Positions 53,493 through 62,359 of a stretch of DNA of 64,000 nucleotides are shown in pieces. The notes below the pieces were generated by a model, which saw nothing but the letters and a program-made list of their open reading frames with translations, was not told the origin of the DNA and did no database searches. Source of the stretch: Sphingomonadales bacterium UBA2683. Its GTDB lineage: Bacteria > Pseudomonadota > Alphaproteobacteria > Sphingomonadales > Sphingomonadaceae. Each line of letters opens with the position of its first letter. The stretch's first letter is position 1. Made by a program: the position numbers and the translations under genes. Location: the NCBI GenBank assembly GCA_002354635.1, contig DELZ01000005.1, positions 560,346-624,345 of the forward strand, read 5' to 3'.

Positions 53493-54090
53493 GACACGGC
53501 TGATACTGGCGTCAAAAAGCAAGGCGCGACGGGCGATGCTGACCGCTGCCGGGATCTCGGTCGAGGCCATCGCGCCGAATGTCGACGAAGAGGCTCTGAA
53601 AGAGGGTCTGAAGAGCGAAGGCGTCACCGCGCGCAATCTCGCTGATGCATTGGCGGAGGCCAAGGCGGTGCGGCTGTCGCGGCGCATTGGCGAGGCGCTG
53701 GTGCTGGGCGCCGACCAGGTGCTGGCGCTGGAGGATGGCACAATGCTCGACAAGCCGTCCGGGCCTGCCGATGCGATCGCCCAGCTGAAATTGCTGTCGG
53801 GTAGAAAGCACAAGCTGTTCAGCGCGGCCGTGATAGCGGAACAGGGCCTTCCGGTGTGGCGCCATGTCGATAGCGCGACGCTTTCCGTCCGGCCACTCGG
53901 CGACAGCTTCATCGAGCAATATGTCGAGTCGGAATGGGACAATATCCGCCACTGTGTCGGTTGCTACGAAATCGAGGGCAGGGGCATTCAGCTATTCTCG
54001 GCCATAGCGGGCAGCCAGTTCACGATCATGGGTCTGCCGCTCCTGCATTTGCTGGACTATCTGCGCATCCGGTCTAATTTGCCGGCATGA
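53485..54090 (+). CDS. maf: Maf family nucleotide pyrophosphatase
   Basis: This 201-residue Maf protein begins MPETRLILASKSKARRAML, with the conserved LASxSxxR motif, and has VLGADQVLALEDGTMLDKP and CVGCYEIEGRGIQLF. Family members hydrolyse non-canonical or m7G-type nucleotides. The start at 53485 overlaps the ppsR stop by 8 bp; an earlier in-frame ATG at 53449 lies inside ppsR. Confidence 0.93.
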   Translation: MPETRLILASKSKARRAMLTAAGISVEAIAPNVDEEALKEGLKSEGVTARNLADALAEAKAVRLSRRIGEALVLGADQVLALEDGTMLDKPSGPADAIAQLKLLSGRKHKLFSAAVIAEQGLPVWRHVDSATLSVRPLGDSFIEQYVESEWDNIRHCVGCYEIEGRGIQLFSAIAGSQFTIMGLPLLHLLDYLRIRSNLPA

Positions 54091-54920
54091 CCAAAAATAT
54101 TCTCCCACAAACACCCTATGCCGAAGTGATCGGCGACCCGATTGCCCACAGCAAGTCACCGCTGATCCACAAATTCTGGCTCGAAAAGCTGGCCATGGAA
54201 GCGGATTATCGCGCCTGTCATGTCTCGGCTGCAGAATTGCCCGGCTATATCGAGCAGCGCAGCGCCGATCCGGACTGGCGCGGTTGCAATGTGACCATCC
54301 CGCATAAAATCGCGATGCTCGATCTGGTTGCCGATCCCGGCGGCGTGCGCGAAAAGATCGGCGCGATGAACACGATCGTCCGGCAAGCGGACGGCAGTCT
54401 GATGGGGACCAACACCGACGCCGCCGGCTTTCTCGCTCCGATCGCCGACAGCGACTGGTCGCGAAAACATGCCGTTGTGATCGGGGCAGGGGGTGCGGCC
54501 CGCGCGGTCCTGTTCGCTTTGAAACAGGCCGGGATCGGCGAAATCACGATCGTTGCGCGCAACGGATTGAAGGCCACGGGCCTGCTCGTGCAAGCATCGG
54601 TCAAGGGCGGGGTGCTACCGATGGACGCCCGGTTGCCGAAGGCGGACCTGCTGATCAACGCGAGCCCGCTGGGTATGACCGGCAAGCCGCCGCTCGAGGT
54701 GGATCTCGATCCCCTGCCCGGCGATGCGCTGGTCTACGATCTGGTGTATGCGCCGCTCGAGACAAAACTGCTGCGGGCAGCCAAAAAAAGGGAGCTGGCC
54801 GTGGTCGATGGCCTCGACATGCTGATTGGCCAGGCGGCGCTTGCGTTCGAACTGTTTTTTGGCGCGACTCCGCCGATGGAACATGATGAAGAGCTCAGAA
54901 AACTGCTGGTCGCGGGATGA
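54087..54920 (+). CDS. aroE: Shikimate dehydrogenase AroE
   Basis: This 277-residue NADP enzyme has the substrate-binding pieces GDPIAHSKSPLIHKFW and GCNVTIPHKIAMLD (catalytic Lys and Asn region), and the cofactor loop VVIGAGGAARAVLFAL. It reduces 3-dehydroshikimate in aromatic amino acid synthesis. It overlaps maf and coaE by 4 bp each. Confidence 0.95.
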   Translation: MTKNILPQTPYAEVIGDPIAHSKSPLIHKFWLEKLAMEADYRACHVSAAELPGYIEQRSADPDWRGCNVTIPHKIAMLDLVADPGGVREKIGAMNTIVRQADGSLMGTNTDAAGFLAPIADSDWSRKHAVVIGAGGAARAVLFALKQAGIGEITIVARNGLKATGLLVQASVKGGVLPMDARLPKADLLINASPLGMTGKPPLEVDLDPLPGDALVYDLVYAPLETKLLRAAKKRELAVVDGLDMLIGQAALAFELFFGATPPMEHDEELRKLLVAG

Positions 54921-55522
54921 AGCGGGAGCAGCCCTATATCATCGGCCTGACCGGCTCGATCGGCATGGGAAAATCGACCGTCGCGCAAATGTTCGTCGAC
55001 GAAGGGGTTCCCCTGTTCGATGCCGATGCCGCCGTCCATCAACTGCAGGGACCGGGCGGGGCTCTGGTCGAGGAGATCGAAGCGCTGTTCCCCGGAACGA
55101 CGACCGGCGCAGGCGTTGACCGGCAGAAGCTGGGAGCGGCGGTGCTTGGCGATCCGGCAGCCCTGCAACGACTCGAAGAGCTGGTTCACCCGGCCGTGGC
55201 AGAATTGCGCCAGGCTTTTCTCGATGAAAATTGTGACCAGCCCCTGATCCTGTTCGACATTCCGCTTCTGTTTGAAAAAGGTGGCGGCAAGGCTGTTGAT
55301 CATGTCGTCGTGGTATCGGCCGGACCCGAACAGCAGCGCGCCCGCGTGCTCGCCCGGCCAGGCATGAGCGAACAGCGTTTCGAACAGATAAAGTCCCTGC
55401 AAATGCCCGACGCGGACAAACGGCAAAAGGCCGATTCCGTGATCGACACCTCCCTGCCGCACGCAGAAACGCGTCGGCAGGTGCAGAAACTTGTCCAGAA
55501 ACTGAAAGCATCTCTTGCGTAA
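54917..55522 (+). CDS. coaE: Dephospho-CoA kinase CoaE
   Basis: This 201-residue kinase has the P-loop IGLTGSIGMGKSTVAQMF and FDADAAVHQLQGPGG, and LVHPAVAELRQAFL, conserved in CoaE. It phosphorylates dephospho-CoA in the last step of coenzyme A synthesis. It is coupled to aroE and lies 21 bp before dnaQ. Confidence 0.95.
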   Translation: MKREQPYIIGLTGSIGMGKSTVAQMFVDEGVPLFDADAAVHQLQGPGGALVEEIEALFPGTTTGAGVDRQKLGAAVLGDPAALQRLEELVHPAVAELRQAFLDENCDQPLILFDIPLLFEKGGGKAVDHVVVVSAGPEQQRARVLARPGMSEQRFEQIKSLQMPDADKRQKADSVIDTSLPHAETRRQVQKLVQKLKASLA

Positions 55523-55543
55523 CCCAGCATTCAGTCCGATATC

Positions 55544-56248
55544 ATGCTTATGCGGGAAATAATTTTCGACACCGAAACCACCGGCTTTGACCCCCAAAAT
55601 GGTGACCGGATGGTTGAAATAGGCTGCATCGAAATGATCGACAGGATCGAAACCGGCCAGACTTTTCATTGCTATTATAATCCCGAACGGACGATGCCCA
55701 AGGCCGCCGAGAATGTGCATGGCTTGTCGGACATGTTCCTGTCCGACAAAAAGCTTTTTGCCGATGGTGCGGAAGAACTGCTCGCGTTTCTCGGTGAAGC
55801 CAAGCTGGTTGCCCATAATGCGCAATTTGACTTCAATTTTCTCAACGCCGAACTGGTCCTTTGCGGCTACAAGCCGATTTCACGGTTCCGCATGATCGAC
55901 ACATTGGCGATTGCCAAATCCAAACATCCCGGAGCAAAGCTGTCGCTCGACGCCTTGTGTTCGCGCTACGGTATTGATCGCAGCCATCGGGTGAAACATG
56001 GCGCTTTGCTGGACGCGGAACTGCTGACCCAGCTCTATATCGAACTGACGGGTGGCCGGCAGATCGGTCTGGGCCTGGCAGACGATCGGGAGCGGTCCGA
56101 CTCCGTCGCCGGTATGCGACCCGTATCACCGCGGGCGGAGCGCAAAACATTTATCGCCCCGCGAGAGCATCATGCGGATGCGGACGAGTTGGCGCGGCAC
56201 AAGATTTTTATTGCGGGAATCGATAACCCGCTCTGGACAGAGATTTAA
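55544..56248 (+). CDS. dnaQ: DNA polymerase III epsilon subunit DnaQ (3'-5' exonuclease)
   Basis: This 234-residue proofreading exonuclease has the three exonuclease motifs: IIFDTETTGFDP (ExoI), LVAHNAQFDFNFLNAEL (ExoII) and RVKHGALLDAELLTQLY (ExoIII epsilon type). A C-terminal tail would bind the alpha subunit. It completes the ppsR-maf-aroE-coaE-dnaQ cluster typical of the alphaproteobacterial origin. The initiator may be the second ATG two codons later. Confidence 0.95.
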   Translation: MLMREIIFDTETTGFDPQNGDRMVEIGCIEMIDRIETGQTFHCYYNPERTMPKAAENVHGLSDMFLSDKKLFADGAEELLAFLGEAKLVAHNAQFDFNFLNAELVLCGYKPISRFRMIDTLAIAKSKHPGAKLSLDALCSRYGIDRSHRVKHGALLDAELLTQLYIELTGGRQIGLGLADDRERSDSVAGMRPVSPRAERKTFIAPREHHADADELARHKIFIAGIDNPLWTEI

Positions 56249-56295
56249 CTGTATCGCGGTTTGCATGACGGTACAGAAAGCGAAGGAGAATGAAT

Positions 56296-56868
56296 ATGGA
56301 AGTTCGTGTTTCAGGACATCAGGTTGATACCGGCGGCGCATTGCAAACCCATGCCGAGGATCGGATGAATGCGATCGCCAGCAAATATTTCGCCAAGGCC
56401 ATATCGGCGAATGTTACCGTCAGCAAGGCACCGCATGCGCAGTTTAAATGCGATATCGTGACCCATGTGATGCAGGGCCTGATGCTGAAAGCCGATGCCG
56501 AAGCCGGCGATGCCCATCAGGCGTTCGAACAGGCTGCCGACAAGATCGAAAAGCAATTGCGCCGTTACATGCGCCGCCTCAATGATCATCACGTGCAGGC
56601 ACAATATGCCGCTAAGCAGGAAGAGGCAGCCTACCGGGTTTTTGAATCCTCTGAAGAGGAAGAAGAAACGGAAATGAATGGCGAGTCTCCGCCGATCATC
56701 GCCGAAACCAGCACCGACATTCCAGAAGCCAGCGTTTCCAACGCCGTGATGATGATGGATTTGCGCAATACCAGCGCCCTTTTGTTCAAAAACTCTGGCA
56801 CTGGCGCCCATAATATGGTTTATCGCCGCTCCGATGGCACGATTGGCTGGGTTGAACCGAATCGCTGA
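56296..56868 (+). CDS. hpf: Ribosome hibernation-promoting factor, long form (HPF/RaiA)
   Basis: This 190-residue protein has the N-terminal S30AE domain (MEVRVSGHQVDTGGALQTHA, SANVTVSKAPHAQFKCDI) and the C-terminal dimerisation domain (VMMMDLRNTSALLFKNSG, VYRRSDGTIGWVEP) of the long form. It dimerises ribosomes in stationary phase. The ATG at 56296 is better spaced from AAGGAGA than the one at 56290. The ptsN gene follows after 129 bp, as in many proteobacteria, but rpoN is absent here. Confidence 0.93.
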   Translation: MEVRVSGHQVDTGGALQTHAEDRMNAIASKYFAKAISANVTVSKAPHAQFKCDIVTHVMQGLMLKADAEAGDAHQAFEQAADKIEKQLRRYMRRLNDHHVQAQYAAKQEEAAYRVFESSEEEEETEMNGESPPIIAETSTDIPEASVSNAVMMMDLRNTSALLFKNSGTGAHNMVYRRSDGTIGWVEPNR

Positions 56869-56997
56869 TCGCGCTGCATCGATTGGAAACCGTCGGATGA
56901 CAGGTTTTTCTGATAGCCGACCCGACGCGCACTGACGTCCGAATCCCGGCACGGTTTCTGAGCTGGCTGAGACGTGCCGGACCAAAAGGAAAGATTG

Positions 56998-57465
56998 ATG
57001 ACCGACTTGTCCGTTAGAGTGGAACTCGCTGCCGTGCGGGATTGCCCGGAGGTTGCCGACAAGGATGATATCCTGCAAACGATCTCCCGTATCGCACAGA
57101 CATGCTATGGTCTCGATGCCGACATGATCCGGGCCGGTCTGACGGCTCGCGAAGATCTTGGTTCGACCGGCTTCGGGCGCGCCATCGCGATACCGCATAC
57201 GAAACTGCCCGGCCTCGACCATTGTGTAGGCATCTTTCTGCGTCTTGCCGAACCCGTTTCCTTTGATGCCCATGACGGCAAACGGGTTGATCTGATATTC
57301 GCCCTGCTGTCGCCGCAAAAGGCGGGGGTCGAACATCTCAAAGCTCTGGCCGCCGTCTCCCGCTTCCTGCGCGATGACCATATGGTGGCAAAACTTCGCG
57401 GCGCATCGGGCCGGGATGCGCTTTACGCGCTGTTGAACAAACAGCACGAGCAGCAGGCTGCCTGA
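56998..57465 (+). CDS. ptsN: PTS EIIA nitrogen regulatory protein PtsN
   Basis: This 155-residue EIIA-Ntr domain protein has the active-site His in GFGRAIAIPHTKLPGLDHC and the LLSPQKAGVEHLKALAAVS segment. It is phosphorylated by the PTS-Ntr chain and regulates potassium and nitrogen functions. The ATG at 56998 follows an AAAAGGAAAG ribosome site. Confidence 0.93.
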   Translation: MTDLSVRVELAAVRDCPEVADKDDILQTISRIAQTCYGLDADMIRAGLTAREDLGSTGFGRAIAIPHTKLPGLDHCVGIFLRLAEPVSFDAHDGKRVDLIFALLSPQKAGVEHLKALAAVSRFLRDDHMVAKLRGASGRDALYALLNKQHEQQAA

Positions 57466-57474
57466 GTCCTGGCG

Positions 57475-57954
57475 ATGACCGACAATAGTGAAACGGATTC
57501 AGAAAGCGGTGGCGCCCAGGAACATTTCCGGGCGCTGGAGCGGCTATATGCGGAAGCACCGATAAACCGGTTGTTCGATTCCCGTCTGGAAATAGCGGAA
57601 GCCGGCCGGGCCAGAATATTTTTCGACGTCGACGACCGATATTATCATGCCGCTGGCGCGGTTCACGGCACGGCCTATTTCAAAATGCTCGACGATGCCG
57701 CCTTTTACGCTGCCAACAGTCTCGTTTCCGACCGATTCATCCTCACAACCGCTTTCAATCTGCTTTTTACCAAGCCGCTCAAGTCGGGTCCGGTGACCGC
57801 CGAAGGCCGCTGGGTTAGTGGTAAACGGCGGGTATTCGTCGCCGATGCCCGGCTGATCGACAGCGAGGGCGACGAAATCGCGCGTGGTACCGGGACATTC
57901 ATGCGCTCGCACATCCCCCTCGCATCGTTGCCAGGCTATAAAAAAGATGATTGA
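57475..57954 (+). CDS. PaaI-like thioesterase (hotdog fold)
   Basis: This 159-residue protein has a hotdog-fold signature HAAGAVHGTAYFKMLDDAAF and ILTTAFNLLFTKPLKSGP, matching the PaaI/YdiI branch. It would hydrolyse an acyl-CoA thioester in the cytoplasm. Its TGA overlaps the next ATG. Chain specificity unknown. Confidence 0.87.
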   Translation: MTDNSETDSESGGAQEHFRALERLYAEAPINRLFDSRLEIAEAGRARIFFDVDDRYYHAAGAVHGTAYFKMLDDAAFYAANSLVSDRFILTTAFNLLFTKPLKSGPVTAEGRWVSGKRRVFVADARLIDSEGDEIARGTGTFMRSHIPLASLPGYKKDD

Positions 57955-58285
57955 ACCGCGGCTTTCTGCGGAAATGAAGGTCAAAACCCTGCTCAGACTG
58001 GTAACCCATCGTGGCGGTTTCGGTGCGGTGCTGAAAAAGGGGGACCGAATATCCGGAGCAATTCTTATCCAATGCGTAGAAAAGGGGGGAAACCCTAGGC
58101 TCCTGGAGAATATGCCATCGCTTGACGGCCGGCCCAATTGGCAACAAATATGGCCACAAGACATTGAAAACAATAAAGAATTACCAGATTACATCGCGCA
58201 AAGATTCCGTTTTGACCCGGATATGTGGTTAATTGAACTGGACATCCCGGATGCGGAACGGCTCATCGCCGAAATGGGTCAGTAA
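57947..58285 (+). CDS. DUF1491 family protein
   Basis: This 112-residue protein begins MIEPRLSAEMKVKTLLRLV and contains GAVLKKGDRISGAILIQC and FDPDMWLIELDIPDAERLI, which matches the DUF1491 family restricted mainly to alphaproteobacteria. The function is unknown. It overlaps the thioesterase stop by 8 bp and may be co-translated. Confidence 0.87.
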   Translation: MIEPRLSAEMKVKTLLRLVTHRGGFGAVLKKGDRISGAILIQCVEKGGNPRLLENMPSLDGRPNWQQIWPQDIENNKELPDYIAQRFRFDPDMWLIELDIPDAERLIAEMGQ

Positions 58286-58488
58286 ACTTGACTTTATTGC
58301 CCGGAACCATATTTGGCGCTCAACTTTGATGCGCAGGTAGCCGCTGAGCTGTCAGAAACGACAGGCGGTAAACACGCAGACGGGGAGAACAGAAACAGAT
58401 CCGCATTTTGGTTTTATGGTCTGTTTTTTGCAGTTTTGACGGGTTTGTCATGATTTGCTCTGGTCTCACCGCATAATGTTATAGGTTA
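58286..58488. other. Intergenic region before the cell wall hydrolase gene
   Basis: This 203-bp gap contains no gene or strong hairpin. It is AT-richer near the 3' end, where GGTCTCACCGCATAATGTTA precedes the ATG, and no ribosome-binding sequence is visible. Confidence 0.4.
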
Positions 58489-59196
58489 ATGAGCAAAATA
58501 TTTCGTGCAACAAGCGCCCTGTCGCTTGCTCTTACTGCGGTCACGGCCCTGTTCGTCACCGATGCGTCGTTCGCGTTGGAAGCCAGCGACGAAACGCCCG
58601 AAGCCGAGATTTTCGTCGATCCGGCCCTTTTGTCAAATGACGAATCCAATCAGAACATTGTTTTTGGCGAGCAACAGGAAGTTGTCGCCGAGATTCCTGC
58701 TGATGTCGTGCAATCGGACAAGATTGCCAATGGCGAATTCGAAAGCGATTCGGATGCAAACCGCGATTTTGTCAACGATGGCGCCTCGTCCTTGCGGCAG
58801 CTGGTGCGGCAACAGTCGGTAGACGGTTCGCTGGATCAGGAAATGCAATGTCTTGCCGGCACCGTTTACTTCGAGTCCAAGGGTGAATCGCTGCAAGGCC
58901 AGCTGGCTGTAGCCCGCGTTGTTCTGGCTCGCGTCAAATCGTCGCGCTTTCCGGACAGCATTTGCGGGGTCGTTTTCCAGCGCAAACAGTTTTCCTTCGT
59001 GCGCGGCGGAAAAATGCCTCCGATCAGAACCGGCCATCAGCACTGGCGCAATGCCGTGGCGATTGCCAAGATCGCAATGAATGATGGCTGGGAAAGCTCG
59101 GTCGAAGGCGCGCTGTTCTTTCATGCCCGCTATGTCTCTCCGGGCTGGCGTCTCCAGCGCCTGGCGACAATCGACAACCATATCTTCTATCGCTAA
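58489..59196 (+). CDS. Cell wall hydrolase (SleB-like)
   Basis: This 235-residue exported protein has a hydrophobic signal sequence (LSLALTAVTALFVTDASFA) and a C-terminal SleB-type domain with CLAGTVYFESKGESLQGQLA, the catalytic Glu context, and ARVKSSRFPDSICGVVF. It is predicted to cut peptidoglycan. No Shine-Dalgarno sequence is seen before the ATG. A bidirectional-looking terminator follows. Confidence 0.88.
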   Translation: MSKIFRATSALSLALTAVTALFVTDASFALEASDETPEAEIFVDPALLSNDESNQNIVFGEQQEVVAEIPADVVQSDKIANGEFESDSDANRDFVNDGASSLRQLVRQQSVDGSLDQEMQCLAGTVYFESKGESLQGQLAVARVVLARVKSSRFPDSICGVVFQRKQFSFVRGGKMPPIRTGHQHWRNAVAIAKIAMNDGWESSVEGALFFHARYVSPGWRLQRLATIDNHIFYR

Positions 59197-59212
59197 ACCG
59201 CGAGCAGGTTCG

Positions 59213-59248
59213 ACAAAATAGAGGCTCCCTCTCGGGGGCCTTTATTTT
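59213..59248. terminator. Bidirectional terminator between hydrolase and MmcB genes
   Basis: AAAATAGAGGCTCCC and GGGGGCCTTTATTTT form a stem of about 14 bp with a small loop. A tract of A residues on one side and T residues on the other makes it fit both strands. Confidence 0.75.
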
Positions 59249-59275
59249 GTTCCCATTATGTTCTAGCGGTATCCG

Positions 59276-59794
59276 ATGATGTCCATCGATGATTCGCCTG
59301 ACCTGCTGACCAATTCGGGAGATTTGACCGGCGCGCAGGCTGTGGCGCGCGGCGTCGCCCGCATGTTTCTGCGCCATGATATCATGGTTCTTCCCGAAGT
59401 CAGTTTGCGAAACAGGCGCCGTGCGGATCTGATGGGGATTGATGCCAAGGGCCAGATCGTCATTGTCGAGATCAAGGTAGCGCGCAGTGATTTGCTGGGC
59501 GATGGCAAATGGACCGAATATCTGGAATATTGCGACCGCTTCTACTGGGCCCTGCCGGCCGGATTTGATGCATCGCCGGTCGACGGGCCGGATTTCCTGC
59601 CCGAGCGTACCGGACTGATCATTGCCGATGCATATGATGCGGAAATGATACGCCCGGCTGCGACTGTCGCGCTTGCCCCGGCGCGGCGCAAGGCCGAGAC
59701 CATGCGGCTGGCGCGCCGGGCAATGCAGCGCGCCGCAATCTCGGACGGCTGGATCGGTCCTGTATCAGGACAATATGATCTTGGCCGTCAATAG
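59276..59794 (+). CDS. mmcB: MmcB family DNA repair protein
   Basis: This 172-residue nuclease-like protein contains FLRHDIMVLPEVSLRNRRRAD and IVIVEIKVARSDLLGDGKW, where Asp, Glu and Lys fit the PD-(D/E)xK core of MmcB (DUF6315-type). In Caulobacter MmcB acts in damage-induced mutagenesis. Start is the ATG pair at 59276. The start choice between two adjacent ATGs is open. Confidence 0.87.
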   Translation: MMSIDDSPDLLTNSGDLTGAQAVARGVARMFLRHDIMVLPEVSLRNRRRADLMGIDAKGQIVIVEIKVARSDLLGDGKWTEYLEYCDRFYWALPAGFDASPVDGPDFLPERTGLIIADAYDAEMIRPAATVALAPARRKAETMRLARRAMQRAAISDGWIGPVSGQYDLGRQ

Positions 59795-59801
59795 CTGAAG
59801 C

Positions 59802-60467
59802 TCAGCCTTCCGGTCCGAAAAACCGTCCTTCGGTTTCCGGTTTCTTGTCGGCGTCGGCCTTTTCGATTTCGGCCAATATGCTGGCTGCCCGGCGGTCCCG
59901 CTGGGCGTAGTCGCGCGCCGACAGGCCGGCGAGCGTGTCGGTCCGGTCAGGATCGGCGCCGTTGGCCAGCAGCAGGCGGACCAGTTCGGCATCGCGGAAC
60001 TGCACGGCCCGGATAAGGGCGGTTTCCCCCTGTTTGTTGGTGTCATTCACATCCGCATTCTTGGCCAGCAGGATTCTGACACCGTCCACGAAGCGGAGCT
60101 GGGTCGCGAGCATGAGCGGGGTCAGGCCCTCCTTGTCCCGGACATTGGGATTGGCGCCTTTCTGCAGCAGGAAAGCCAGCCAGGTCGAATCTTTGCGTTC
60201 CACAACAATATGCAGGGCTCCGCGACCGGTGGAGATGTCGCGGGTGTTGATAATCACCGTTCCGGGCCGATTGAGAAATTTGTTGGCTTCTTCGCCGTCC
60301 CGGTCATCGACCGCTTTCAAAAAACTGTAGCTGTCCGAAAATTGTGCCGCAGCCGGAACGGAAAAGGAGATTGCCGCGACAGCAATCCATGCATGGCGCA
60401 GAAAAATAAGGAACCTTCCGTTCCCGCGCGCGCCTGAAGAATCTTTACTGAACATTTTTAGCCCCAT
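59802..60467 (-). CDS. Secreted ankyrin-repeat protein
   Basis: This 221-residue protein has a signal-like segment (HAWIAVAAISFSVPAAAQFS) and then about four ankyrin repeats, with GRGALHIVVERKDSTWLAFL, GLTPLMLATQLRFVDGVRIL and GETALIRAVQFRDAELVRLL. It likely binds a partner in the periplasm. The start could also be the ATG four codons in. It is convergent with mmcB, with only 7 bp between. Confidence 0.88.
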   Translation of the reverse strand: MGLKMFSKDSSGARGNGRFLIFLRHAWIAVAAISFSVPAAAQFSDSYSFLKAVDDRDGEEANKFLNRPGTVIINTRDISTGRGALHIVVERKDSTWLAFLLQKGANPNVRDKEGLTPLMLATQLRFVDGVRILLAKNADVNDTNKQGETALIRAVQFRDAELVRLLLANGADPDRTDTLAGLSARDYAQRDRRAASILAEIEKADADKKPETEGRFFGPEG

Positions 60468-60550
60468 TTCATTGACCGGTGAGTCGCCACCAATATCAGC
60501 TGTCTTTGCCGCTTATCAATTATCTGTTGAAATTGATCAACTAGCAGACC

Positions 60551-61183
60551 ATGTCTGGCCGCGTAATGAACAATATCACCAACAATGTAAAAATGATCGT
60601 GGCTGCCGGGTTGCTGGCACTCATGGCTGCCTGCAATCCCGCACCGGACGGGAGCAGCTCGGTCACTGCCGAACCGCCGCTCGCCGGTGCCAAAATTGGC
60701 GGGCCATTCACCCTGACCAATCAGGACGGGGAAAGAACGTCGGAAGAGCAATTCAAGGGGCAGTATCGCATCATCTATTTCGGCTACAGTTATTGCCCGG
60801 ATGTGTGCCCGGTCGATCTGGCCAATATCATGCTGGGGCTGAAGCAGGCCGAACAGGAAAATCCGGCGCTGGCCGCAAAAGTCCAGCCGCTGTTCATATC
60901 GGTCGATCCCGAGCGGGACACGCCTGCCGTGCTGAAGCAATATGTGTCTGCGTTCCACCCGCGGTTGATCGGCCTGACCGGGAGCCCCGAGGAAATTGCC
61001 GCGGTCGCCAAGAAATATCTGATCGTTTACAATATCCGCAAAGACGAGCAATCGAGCGAGTATCTCGTGGACCATAGCCGTCAGGCCTATCTGTTCGGAC
61101 CGGAGGGGGAGCCGCTGGCCCTGCTGCCCTTCGATGGCACGCCGCAGCAAGTTGCGGACGAAATTGGCCGATGGGTGCGCTAG
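60551..61183 (+). CDS. SCO1/SenC family copper chaperone lipoprotein
   Basis: This 210-residue protein has a lipoprotein signal (VAAGLLALMAAC) and a thioredoxin-like SCO domain with the copper-binding GYSYCPDVCPVDLANIM (Cys-x3-Cys) and a later His in LVDHSRQAYLFGP. It delivers copper to the CuA site of cytochrome oxidase. It overlaps the next gene by 13 bp. Confidence 0.93.
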   Translation: MSGRVMNNITNNVKMIVAAGLLALMAACNPAPDGSSSVTAEPPLAGAKIGGPFTLTNQDGERTSEEQFKGQYRIIYFGYSYCPDVCPVDLANIMLGLKQAEQENPALAAKVQPLFISVDPERDTPAVLKQYVSAFHPRLIGLTGSPEEIAAVAKKYLIVYNIRKDEQSSEYLVDHSRQAYLFGPEGEPLALLPFDGTPQQVADEIGRWVR

Positions 61184-61617
61184 CGTCCGGCCAGCCATTC
61201 TGGGAAGCGCCCCTTGAATCGCTGGATCGCGGGCAGTGGGAAGCCTTGTGCGATGGCTGCGGCAAATGCTGTCTGCTGAAAGCCGAGGACGAGGACGACG
61301 GCCAGATCTACATGACCAATATCGCCTGCAAATTGCTCGATCTCAAGGACGCGCGGTGCAGCGACTATCGCCACCGGAAATTTCATGTCCCCGACTGCGT
61401 CCGGCTGACTCGCAACAAGCTGGAGGAATTTGACTGGCTGCCGGACAGCTGCGCCTACAAATTGCGCGCCCGGGACCTGCCGTTGCCGTCATGGCATTAT
61501 CTCGTCTCCGGCGATCGTGAATCGATCCACGCGGCCGGCCAGTCGATCCGGGGGAAAGTCATACCCGAGAGCAAGGCGGGACCGCTCGAGCAGCATATCA
61601 TCGATGCGCCTTTTTAG
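61171..61617 (+). CDS. YcgN family cysteine cluster protein (UPF0260)
   Basis: This 148-residue protein has cysteines in CDGCGKCCLL, IACKLLDLKDARCSDY and VPDCVRL, with the spacing of the YcgN family. It may bind a metal cluster; function unknown. It is translationally coupled to the SCO gene and overlaps the metallopeptidase gene downstream. Confidence 0.9.
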   Translation: MGALASGQPFWEAPLESLDRGQWEALCDGCGKCCLLKAEDEDDGQIYMTNIACKLLDLKDARCSDYRHRKFHVPDCVRLTRNKLEEFDWLPDSCAYKLRARDLPLPSWHYLVSGDRESIHAAGQSIRGKVIPESKAGPLEQHIIDAPF

Positions 61618-62350
61618 CTCAGCCCGGCCCGACACGCCCGCCATCAATCTGGACGGCGTCAGCTATCCCCTGCAATTGCGGCGGTCCAAGCAGGCCCGTT
61701 CGATCATCGTTTCGGCGGATACGGTCAAGGGCGTCGTCCGGCTGACGCTGCCGACCTATGCATCGGAAAACCAGGCGCTGCGCTTTGCCCAGTCAAAGTC
61801 CGACTGGCTCAACGCACGCTTTGCCGAAGCGGTGCCGCCGGTTCCGGTCGAGGACGGCGGCCAGATCGCGTTTCTGGGAGAGCCCCGGATCATTCGCTGG
61901 TCCCCGGACTATGCACGCACGCCGCTGCTTTGCGATGACGAAATCCGGCTCGGCGGACCCGCCGACCATGTCGAATCCCGTGTCCTGCGCTGGCTCAGGA
62001 GCCAGGCCCGTTCGATATTTGCCGATGACCTGCAATTCTACTGTTTGCTGGCCGGCACCGATTTGCCGCGGCTGGCGGTCGGCGACGCGCGGCGCCGCTG
62101 GGGCAGTTGTTCCAGTCGCCAGTCGATCCGGCTGAACTGGCGGCTGGTCATGGCGCCGCCCCATGTACGCCGTTCGGTCGTCGCGCACGAGGTGGCTCAT
62201 CTCAGACATATGGATCACAGCCGGCGATTTTACGCCTTGCTTGACCAGATATATGAATCGGATCGCCGGGTGGCCGATCGTTGGCTGAAGGAGCATGGCC
62301 GCGGCCTGCACATGGTCGGAGCGGATCAACAATCCCGGTCGGCCGCCTGA
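61604..62350 (+). CDS. YgjP-like M48-family metallopeptidase domain protein
   Basis: This 248-residue protein contains the zinc site VAHEVAHLRHMDHSRRFY (HExxH plus downstream His) and the WGSCSSRQSIRLNWRL segment typical of YgjP/DUF45 (SprT-like) proteins. The start at 61604 overlaps the YcgN stop by 14 bp; an upstream in-frame start would lie inside YcgN. Substrate unknown. Confidence 0.9.
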   Translation: MRLFSSARPDTPAINLDGVSYPLQLRRSKQARSIIVSADTVKGVVRLTLPTYASENQALRFAQSKSDWLNARFAEAVPPVPVEDGGQIAFLGEPRIIRWSPDYARTPLLCDDEIRLGGPADHVESRVLRWLRSQARSIFADDLQFYCLLAGTDLPRLAVGDARRRWGSCSSRQSIRLNWRLVMAPPHVRRSVVAHEVAHLRHMDHSRRFYALLDQIYESDRRVADRWLKEHGRGLHMVGADQQSRSAA

Positions 62351-62359
62351 GCCGTCCTG